64,000 nucleotides of DNA from the NCBI GenBank assembly GCA_963775245.1, contig CAVZID010000033.1, positions 1 to 64,000 on the forward strand. The letters are read 5' to 3'. How positions within the stretch are numbered: the first letter of the stretch is position 1; each line of letters starts with the position of its first letter. Source of the stretch: CAVSWT01 sp963775245. Lineage in GTDB: Bacteria > Bacteroidota > Ignavibacteria > Ignavibacteriales > Ignavibacteriaceae. The notes under the pieces are model-generated. The model saw nothing but the letters and a program-made list of their open reading frames with translations, ran no database searches and was not told the origin of the DNA. This document shows, in pieces, positions 57,139 through 64,000 of this stretch. A program made the translations under genes and the position numbers.

Positions 57139-57642
57139 ATGAGAAAAATTTTATTAATCGTTTTTGTTGTTTTACTCTCTTCAAATTTAATCTCACAATA
57201 TAAGAATCATCAAATACAAATTAATAGTTACTGTTCTTGCCAAAGTTCAGTTTTTTTTGCAGTATCTGATTCTTCAAATGAGATTAATGAAAAATCTCCA
57301 CTCCTTGCTTTTGTTTTATCTTATATTTTCCCCGGAGTAGGTCAATTTTATAACGGAGAAATCGTAAAAGGATTGTTATTTATGGGTGGAATCACAACTG
57401 GAGTTGGTATTGCAGTCTTAGGGGCGGGAGATTCTGAACATGAATCAACAGTTAATAAACCTCTGGTTTATACAGGTTTTGCAATAGCAGCTATAACAGA
57501 GATATGGCAGCTTGTTGATGCGCCAGTATCCGCTTCAAGGATTAATCGAGAACGTAGAATGAAGATCGGGAATTACTCGTTTGAATTAAATTCATCATTT
57601 GCTAACAAATCTTTCAACACTTCAATAAAGATTTATTTCTGA
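57139..57642 (+). CDS. Small membrane protein, DUF5683/TM2-like, unknown function
   Basis: 167 aa. A signal peptide (about 1-20, SNLISQ) is followed by a short Cys-containing stretch (YCSCQSS). Two to three hydrophobic segments then appear, of which SPLLAFVLSYIFPGVGQFYNGEIVKGLLFMGG is the characteristic Pro-Gly-Gln turn of TM2/DUF5683-type proteins. Role unknown. The ribosome site has an unusual GAGGGG run. Confidence 0.75.
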   Translation: MRKILLIVFVVLLSSNLISQYKNHQIQINSYCSCQSSVFFAVSDSSNEINEKSPLLAFVLSYIFPGVGQFYNGEIVKGLLFMGGITTGVGIAVLGAGDSEHESTVNKPLVYTGFAIAAITEIWQLVDAPVSASRINRERRMKIGNYSFELNSSFANKSFNTSIKIYF

Positions 57643-57728
57643 TACTCAGATTGAACAAAATAACTATTGAAGTATTAATTATTCTTGTCACTTTTTAATA
57701 AATTGTGCCAACAATTTTATAAATTATT

Positions 57729-58142
57729 ATGCTTGAACATAAAACGGAAATCCGTGTCCGCTATGCAGATACGGATCAGATGAAATATGCATACAATGGA
57801 AAATATTTTGAATATTTTGAAGTAGGCAGAACTGAAATGATGCGCGATTTAAATCTTACTTATAAAAAGATTGAAGAGAATGGTTACTTTATGCCAGTGA
57901 TTGAAACTCAAATAAAATTTTTAAACCCGGCTTTTTATGATGAACAATTAATTATCGAGACTCGTGTTGAAAAATTACCTTTGGTGAAAGTACATATCGA
58001 TCATAAAATAGTAAGCAAGGATAGAAATGTTATTATAGCTGAGGGATACCTTGAGTTAGCATTTCTTGATGCAAAGACTAGAAGGCCCACCCGTGCACCC
58101 AAAATTTTTGTTGATGCAATGAAGAAGTTTTATAACGAATGA
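57729..58142 (+). CDS. Acyl-CoA thioesterase, YbgC/4HBT family
   Basis: 137 aa hot-dog fold enzyme. The N-terminus EIRVRYADTDQMKYAYNGKYFEYFEVGRTEMMRDL carries the family's catalytic Asp (RYADTDQM) and the Y-x-x-Y-F-E block. It hydrolyses acyl-CoA thioesters in the cytoplasm. Its stop overlaps the nadC start by 4 bp. Confidence 0.93.
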   Translation: MLEHKTEIRVRYADTDQMKYAYNGKYFEYFEVGRTEMMRDLNLTYKKIEENGYFMPVIETQIKFLNPAFYDEQLIIETRVEKLPLVKVHIDHKIVSKDRNVIIAEGYLELAFLDAKTRRPTRAPKIFVDAMKKFYNE

Positions 58143-58988
58143 ATAAATATATTGAAAAAATTATTAAAGCAGCTTTGAAAGAAGATATAGCTTCCGGTGA
58201 TATTACATCAACAGCTACCATAAAAAAAAATCTTAAAGCAACTGGATTTTTTTTAGTTAAACAGGATGGAATAATTGCCGGGTTAGAAATAGTTGAAAAA
58301 ACATTTAATACTTTTGATCCTTCTTTAAAATTTAAAAAGAATTTTAATGATAGGTGATAAAATAAAAGCTGGAACAATTGTCGCTGAAGTTTATGGAAAA
58401 GCTTCATCAATATTAACAGTAGAAAGAACAGCATTAAATTTTTTTCAAAGAATGAGTGGCATTGCAACATTTGCAAATCAATTTACTGAAAAGATTAAGC
58501 ATACTAATGCGAAAATTATTGATACAAGAAAAACAGTTCCCGGATTAAGAGTAATTGATAAGCGTGCAATTAAATTATCCGGCTGTGAAAATCATCGAAT
58601 GGGACTATTTGATATGTATTTAATTAAAGATAATCATATCGAAGTTGCCGGTTCAATCACAAAAGCAATTGAAGCTTGCAGAAGGAATAATTTTAAAAAT
58701 AGAACTAATTTTAAAATAGAAGTTGAAACAAAAAATATAAAAGAAGTGAAAGAAGCTTTAAACTGCAATCCAGATATAATCATGCTGGATAATTTTAATT
58801 TAAAAGATATGAGAAATGCAGTAAAATTAATTAACGGCCAATGCAAAGTGGAGGCTTCGGGAATGGTAAACTTAAAAACTGTAAAAGCAATTGCAGAAAC
58901 AGGTGTGGATTATATTTCTGTTGGTGCACTTACGCACAGTGTAAAAGCTTTGGATATATCCTTGGAAATAAAAATAACTAAACGATAG
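58139..58988 (+). pseudogene. nadC: Nicotinate-nucleotide pyrophosphorylase NadC, one frameshift
   Basis: Quinolinate phosphoribosyltransferase of NAD synthesis. Frame one (58139-58357) gives ALKEDIASGDITS and GFFLVKQDGIIAGLEI. Frame two (58347-58988) gives GDKIKAGTIVAEVYGKASSILTVERTALNFFQRMSGIATF, DTRKTVPGLR, HRMGLFDMYLIKDNHI and DYISVGALTHSVKALD. Removing one A near 58352 restores FNDGDKI and a normal length of about 282 aa. All catalytic motifs are present, so a sequencing indel is more likely than gene loss. Confidence 0.92.
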
Positions 58989-59083
58989 TCATTCGATTGT
59001 CATTCGTCGTCAATCAGTTGTCTTTAATTGTTTATGATAATTGAATTACTATTTAGTGACTATGAATAACCAACGGATGACTT
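58986..59083. repeat. Intergenic repeat with GTCATT units at 10-11-bp spacing, copy 2
   Basis: GTCATTCG at 58988 and 58999, GTCAATC at 59009 and GTCTTT at 59020 follow a 10-11-bp period. TGAC-containing inverted units follow (AGTGACTATGAA near 59055). It resembles the element at 53973-54110. Confidence 0.5.
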
Positions 59084-59118
59084 TAGCATTATATAAATTA
59101 GGCTTTTAACTTAAACCC

Positions 59119-60586
59119 ATGTTCGATAAACTAAAACAACTTTCCAAAGACACTGCTGTTTACGGCATTAGTACAATGGTGGGAAGGTTTTTAAACTTTG
59201 TACTGGTTCCATTATACACAAATATTTTTCTCCCTGCAGATTATGGAATTGTTCAAATAATTTTTGCTTACCTTGGAATTTTAAATATAGTTTATATCTA
59301 CGGAATGGATTCAGCGTATTTAAAGTTTGCGTCATTTCTTGATATCGGCGATGAGAAAGATAATTTTTCCACTCCTTACATTTCAGTTATTGTTGTATCA
59401 GTAATTTTTAGTTCTTTAATAATTTTATTAAAGAAATCAATCTTATCCCCATTAAGCATTCCTGCAAAGTTTGATTACCTTATATATATAGGGGCAATCA
59501 TCCTTATGCTGGATGCTTTAGCAGTGATTCCCTTTTTAAAGCTTAGACTCGAAAGAAAAGCAAAAAAGTTTGCACTGTTTAAAATTATAAATATCGTTGT
59601 TAATATTTCTTCAAATATAGTACTCATTTTTGTGTTTCATTGGGGAATAGAAGCTGTTTTTGTAAGTAATTTAATTGCATCTTTAGCAGCGCTTTTATTG
59701 CTGCTTCCGACAATTATTTCAAGCTTTAAATTTGAATTTCATTATGTGCTATTTAAACGATTAATAAAATTCGGACTTCCATATTTACCTGCCGGATTTG
59801 CAGTTATGCTTGTTCAGGTTGTTGATGTGCCTATAATGGAAAAGTTAACTGATTTTAAAACTGTTGGAATTTACAAAGCTAACTATAAGCTTGGAATTTT
59901 CATGATGCTCTTTGTAAATATGTTTCAATATGCCTGGCAGCCTTTCTTTCTTCAAAATGCAAGAGAAGAAAATGCAAAAGAAATGTTTTCAAAAGTATTA
60001 ACATATTTTACCATAATAGGCAGCTTTATTTTGGTTGTGCTTTCATTATTTATTTCCGATTTGGCGAAAATTAATATTTTCGGTTTCTCTTTAATTGGAT
60101 TTAAAATATTGGAGCGGACTAACCATTGTTCCGGTTGTTCTTCTGGCTTATTTGTTTAACGGGATGTATGTTATTTTCTCTGCTGGGATTTATATTGAGG
60201 AAAAAAGTTTATACGTTCCTGTCGTTTCCGGGTTAGGCGCATTTGTTAATATCGTGACTAACTTTTTATTAATTCCTATAATGGGAATAATGGGAGCGGC
60301 TATAGCAACCCTTGCCGCTTACCTTGTAATGGCTCTTGGTTATTATTTTGTTACTCAAAAATTTTATAAGATAAATTATGAAGTTAGAAAAGTGTTAAAA
60401 ATATTTTTGTTTATATTATTAATTGGTGATGCGTATTATGCAATTTATTATTCGGGACAAATGATGATGGTTTATAAACTAATCCTTTTAGCCGCATTTA
60501 CAGTGTTAATTTATCTTTTCGCTTTTGATAAAAAAGAAATTGATTTTATTAAAAATAAGTTAGCAGAAAAAAAATATAAGAAGTAA
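59119..60586 (+). pseudogene. Polysaccharide biosynthesis flippase (MATE/MOP-type), one frameshift
   Basis: The frames 59119-60159 and 60095-60586 join into one protein of about 489 aa with 12-14 membrane helices. The N-terminus FDKLKQLSKDTAVYGISTMVGRFLNFVLVPLYTNIF is characteristic of the family; YLPAGFAVMLVQVVDVPIMEKL and YKANYKLGIFMMLFVNMFQYAWQPFF follow. Removing one A from the run at 60103-60106 restores GFKYWSGLTIVPVVLLAYLFNG. It is a second flippase outside the main cluster, possibly for lipid II or another lipid-linked sugar. Confidence 0.9.
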
Positions 60587-60621
60587 GAAACAAGAAATAA
60601 GAGATAAAATATCAAAAAAAT

Positions 60622-61080
60622 ATGTTTGAAAAAATTCCTATAAAAATTAAAAGATTAAACGAACAGTTTAACGATATTCCATTACCTTCTTATTCTACAG
60701 AAGGAAGCGCTGGTATGGACGTTCGTGCGGCAGTCGAAGATTCATTTACTATTTCTGCGGGAAGCGTGGTTTTAATTCCAACAAATTTATCGGTTGAAAT
60801 TCCAAATGGATTTGAAATACAAGTAAGGCCAAGAAGCGGTCTGGCAATAAAGCATGGTATCGGAATATTAAATTCTCCTGGAACAATTGATTCCGATTAC
60901 CGAGGGGAAGTTAAAATTATTTTAATGAATTTTAGTAAAGAAGATTTTGTTATAAATCGTGGAGATAGAATTGCTCAGCTTGTTGTATCAAAAGTTTACC
61001 ATGCCGATATAAATGAATCTGAAGATCTGCAATCAAGTAAAAGAGGGAAAGGAGGATTCGGACATACGGGCAAAAGCTGA
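60622..61080 (+). CDS. dut: Deoxyuridine 5'-triphosphate nucleotidohydrolase
   Basis: 152 aa trimeric dUTPase. The five motifs are present: AGMDVRAA, PRSGLAIKHGIGILN, GTIDSDYRGEVKIILMN, NRGDRIAQLVV and the C-terminal RGKGGFGHTGK. It removes dUTP and makes dUMP for dTMP synthesis. Located 30 bp after the flippase gene in the same direction. Confidence 0.97.
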   Translation: MFEKIPIKIKRLNEQFNDIPLPSYSTEGSAGMDVRAAVEDSFTISAGSVVLIPTNLSVEIPNGFEIQVRPRSGLAIKHGIGILNSPGTIDSDYRGEVKIILMNFSKEDFVINRGDRIAQLVVSKVYHADINESEDLQSSKRGKGGFGHTGKS

Positions 61081-61248
61081 TTGATAACGAATTTTTATCA
61101 AATTATCACTTTAAAAATTTCAAGATTAATAAAAAAATAAAAATCAATATTAACATTGATGAAATTTATTTTTAACTTTTTCATACAATAAATTTTTACT
61201 TCTCAAAATACATTCTGATTATTTGACTTTACTTAAAATTAAAAATTG

Positions 61249-64000
61249 ATGTCCGATTTCATTCATTTACATAACCACACTCATTACAGCTTACAAGATG
61301 GAGCATGTACTGTTGAAGGCTTAGTTAACGCCGCAAAGAAAAATAATATGCACGCAGTGGCGCTTACTGATCATGGTGTTATGTACGGTGCTGCAGAATT
61401 TTATAAAAAAGCTACTAAAGAGGGAATCAAACCTATTATTGGAATGGAAGCCTATGTGGTTTCAGAAGGCAGCCGTTCTGATAGAGGAAAACCTGACGAT
61501 GTAAAAAATAAAAAAAGGGTTAAACATTATAATCATCTTATACTGCTTGCTAAAAATAAACAAGGATATAAAAACCTTTCAAAGCTTTCCACACTCGGCC
61601 ACACTGAAGGATTTTATTACAAACCTAGAATAGACCTTGAGCTTTTAAAAAAATATAGAGATGGGTTAATATGCACTTCTGCCTGTGCCGGCGGAGTTGT
61701 TTCAACTCACCTGGTTAATGGAAATTATGATAAGGCACGTGAAGTTGCAAAAACTTATAAAGATATCTTTGAAGAAAATTTCTATCTTGAAATTCAAGAT
61801 CACAATATGGATGTTGATAAACCAATTCTTGATGGAATGCCGAAGCTTGCAAAAGAATTGGGAATAAAATTATTAGCAACTAATGATTGTCATTATATCG
61901 AACGGGATCATGCGGTTGCTCATAATATTCTTCTTTTATTGTCGGATAAAAATGGATCTGATTACAGGCAATTAAGATACGGGACTGATCAAGTTTATTT
62001 TAAATCATCCGAAGAGATGATAAAACTCTTTAAGAAATATAAAGGAGCTGTTGAAAACACTTTAGAGATAGAATCAAAGATTGATTTGAAATTAGAATTT
62101 GAAGGGTATCATTTTCCTACATTTAAAATCCCAAAAGATTCTAAAGCAAAAACTCTTGATGATTATTTTGAATTGCTTGCTCGTGAGGGACTTTATAAAA
62201 AATTCAAAAAAGTTACCCCTGAGATTGAAGAGCGCTTTAATTTTGAAATCGATACAATTAAAAAAATGGGGTTCTCCGGTTACTTTTTAATTGTACAGGA
62301 TTTTATTAATTCTGCAAAGAAAATGAGTATACCTGTTGGCCCGGGAAGAGGAAGTGCAGCAGGAAGCTTAGTCGCTTTTACTCTTGGAATTACAAATATA
62401 AATCCACTTGATTACAATCTGCTTTTCGAAAGATTTTTAAATCCAGCTCGTAAATCCATGCCCGATATTGATGTTGATTTTGCAGATGATAAAAGAGGCG
62501 AAGTTATTGATTATGTTAGAGAAAAATACGGCAATGCAAGTGTAAGTCAAATTATAACTTTCAACAGGCTTTCTTCAAAAGCTGTGTTGAGAGATGTTGC
62601 ACGCGTTCTTAAAATTCCTATACCTACCGTAAATAAAATTACAAAGTTTATTCCTTCAAAGTTTGGAAAAGTTTATTCAATCGATCAGGCATTAAAAGAA
62701 GTACCCGAATTAAAATGGGTTAAAGATTCTCAAGAAGAAGATATTCAAAACTTAATTAAGTATGCTAAAGTTTTAGAAGGCATGAATAGAAATGCATCCA
62801 AGCATGCTGCCGGCGTTGTAATAACTCCGGGAGAAGTTAGTGATTATGTGCCGCTTGCAAATGCTGTTTCTCAAACGGATATTGTTACTCAATTTAACAT
62901 GAAGGAAATTGAAAATGCCGGATTGTTAAAGATGGATTTTCTTGGACTTCGAACTCTAACCATTATTCGAGATGCGTTAGTATTAATTAAAAAGAATCAC
63001 AACATAGAGCTTGATATAGATAATATTCATCTTGATGATGAACAAACTTTTCAACTATTTTCAAAAGGACAAACAACAGGCGTATTTCAGTTTGAATCTG
63101 CCCCGATGCGTGAATATTTAAAAAAGCTTAAACCCACTTGTTTAAGTGACCTTTCGGCTATGAATGCTCTTTACCGTCCAGGCCCAATGGATTTTATAGA
63201 TGATTTTATTGATAGAAAATTTGGCAATAAAGAAATTACTTATCTTCATCAGTCATTGGAGCCAATTTTAAAAGAAACATACGGCATTATTGTTTACCAG
63301 GAACAAGTGATTCAAATCGCAAATAAAGTTGGAGGAATGAGCTTAGCCGAAGCAGATATTCTTCGCAGAGCAATGGGTAAAAAAGACCTTGCTGCAATGA
63401 AAGAACAGAAAGTTAAGTTTATTGATGGAGCAGGGAAAAATGGAATAAGCAAAAAAATTGCTGAAGAAATTTTTGAGGCGATTGATAAATTTGCAAACTA
63501 TGGTTTTAACAAAAGCCATTCGGTTGCTTACAGCTATGTTGCTTATCAAACAGCATATTTAAAAGCACATTACACTCCAGAATTTTTAGCTGCGAACTTA
63601 ACCAACGAATTTGGCAATGCTAATAAAGTAACAAATTTTTTGGAAGACTGCCGTAAATTAAAAATTGAAGTGATGCCTCCTGATGTAAATAATCCTTCAG
63701 TTTATTTTGATGTTGAAGAAGGTAAAATCAGATTCGGGATGTCAGCTATTAAAAACGTTGGTATTTCTGCCGTAGAAGAAATAATTAAAAAAAGAAATGA
63801 GCTTGGAAGAAATTTCACAAGCATTTTTGATTTTTGTACCAATGTTGATACTAGAGTTGTAAACAAAAGAGGACTTGAAGGATTGGTGCTTGCCGGTGCA
63901 TTTGATTCAATTCATAATACACGAGCTAATTTGTTTGCAACTGTTGAAGATGCATTGGAGTTTGGGCATAAAGTTCAAAATTCAAAACTGGTTGCCGAGA
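61249..64000 (+). CDS. dnaE: DNA polymerase III subunit alpha (3' partial)
   Basis: The frame is open from ATG 61249 to the window end (about 917 codons, no stop), so the C-terminus is missing. The PHP domain begins with DFIHLHNHTHYSLQDGA and has ALTDHGVMYGA. The polymerase palm follows: GPGRGSAAGSLV, the catalytic pair in PDIDVDFADDKRGEVIDYV (D406 and D408), and LLKMDFLGLRTL with the third Asp. GVFQFES, LYRPGPMDFI and NKSHSVAYSYVAYQTAYLKAHY are also present. This is the replicative DNA polymerase of the cell and confirms a chromosomal location. The short frames seen inside it on both strands are shadows. Confidence 0.97.
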   Translation, partial: MSDFIHLHNHTHYSLQDGACTVEGLVNAAKKNNMHAVALTDHGVMYGAAEFYKKATKEGIKPIIGMEAYVVSEGSRSDRGKPDDVKNKKRVKHYNHLILLAKNKQGYKNLSKLSTLGHTEGFYYKPRIDLELLKKYRDGLICTSACAGGVVSTHLVNGNYDKAREVAKTYKDIFEENFYLEIQDHNMDVDKPILDGMPKLAKELGIKLLATNDCHYIERDHAVAHNILLLLSDKNGSDYRQLRYGTDQVYFKSSEEMIKLFKKYKGAVENTLEIESKIDLKLEFEGYHFPTFKIPKDSKAKTLDDYFELLAREGLYKKFKKVTPEIEERFNFEIDTIKKMGFSGYFLIVQDFINSAKKMSIPVGPGRGSAAGSLVAFTLGITNINPLDYNLLFERFLNPARKSMPDIDVDFADDKRGEVIDYVREKYGNASVSQIITFNRLSSKAVLRDVARVLKIPIPTVNKITKFIPSKFGKVYSIDQALKEVPELKWVKDSQEEDIQNLIKYAKVLEGMNRNASKHAAGVVITPGEVSDYVPLANAVSQTDIVTQFNMKEIENAGLLKMDFLGLRTLTIIRDALVLIKKNHNIELDIDNIHLDDEQTFQLFSKGQTTGVFQFESAPMREYLKKLKPTCLSDLSAMNALYRPGPMDFIDDFIDRKFGNKEITYLHQSLEPILKETYGIIVYQEQVIQIANKVGGMSLAEADILRRAMGKKDLAAMKEQKVKFIDGAGKNGISKKIAEEIFEAIDKFANYGFNKSHSVAYSYVAYQTAYLKAHYTPEFLAANLTNEFGNANKVTNFLEDCRKLKIEVMPPDVNNPSVYFDVEEGKIRFGMSAIKNVGISAVEEIIKKRNELGRNFTSIFDFCTNVDTRVVNKRGLEGLVLAGAFDSIHNTRANLFATVEDALEFGHKVQNSKLVAE

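Overview
The window looks like a chromosomal segment from an uncultured or poorly known member of the Ignavibacteria (Bacteroidota/Chlorobi group). The evidence is low G+C (about one third by eye), many weak or absent Shine-Dalgarno sequences, promoters close to the Bacteroidota pattern, and five secreted proteins that end in the type IX secretion C-terminal sorting domain in its Ignavibacteria form (NYPNPFNPTTKI ... LPSGVYFY ... TKKLVLLK). No tRNA, rRNA, CRISPR array, transposase or phage gene was recognised.

Layout. 1-1460: the end of a DesK/NarL-type histidine kinase and its LuxR-type response regulator. 1590-11518: a glycine-rich lipoprotein and three large secreted beta-propeller-like proteins with sorting domains. 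One conserved 7-2-7 inverted-repeat site lies 50-70 bp before the regulator, the glycine-rich lipoprotein and the first sorting-domain gene, which suggests one autoregulated regulon. 11569-24000: mixed genes, including a GH31 glycosidase, a nucleotidyltransferase pair, an M48 lipoprotein protease, a coiled-coil membrane protein, DoxX, an acidic Cys4 protein, a Fic protein with three operator-like inverted repeats upstream, and a penicillin-acylase-family enzyme. 24300-29955: housekeeping genes metF, a Gfo/Idh/MocA oxidoreductase, a class II aldolase, ddl, a DivIC/FtsB-like protein and rarA. 30388-32705: frameshifted dprA, an orphan microcompartment vertex protein (EutN/CcmL), a DUF3098-like membrane protein, a small unknown protein, and two compact structured RNA candidates with their own promoters on the minus strand.

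32706-56138 is a large exopolysaccharide/O-antigen-type cluster on the plus strand. It holds a GT39-like membrane glycosyltransferase, a Wzz-like chain-length protein, a Wzx-like flippase, a Wzy-like polymerase/ligase, many GT2/GT4/GT9 glycosyltransferases, a B12-binding radical SAM enzyme, a formyltransferase, a polysaccharide deacetylase, an initiating polyprenyl-phosphate sugar transferase, and a GT2 fused to a degenerate sugar-phosphate transferase. Two secreted sorting-domain proteins (39320-42955) sit inside it. 56139-64000 returns to core genes: accA, a thioesterase, nadC, a second flippase, dut and the start of dnaE.

Nine single-base frameshifts were found, all between about 30.7 and 60.1 kb, in seven genes. 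Several of these genes are normally conserved (nadC, dprA), so base-calling or assembly indels are at least as likely as true gene decay. Intergenic regions carry several families of small palindromic repeats. The best candidates for undescribed biology are the two-component operator family, the 40-bp-period operator array before the Fic gene, and the two minus-strand RNAs at 31.9-32.5 kb.
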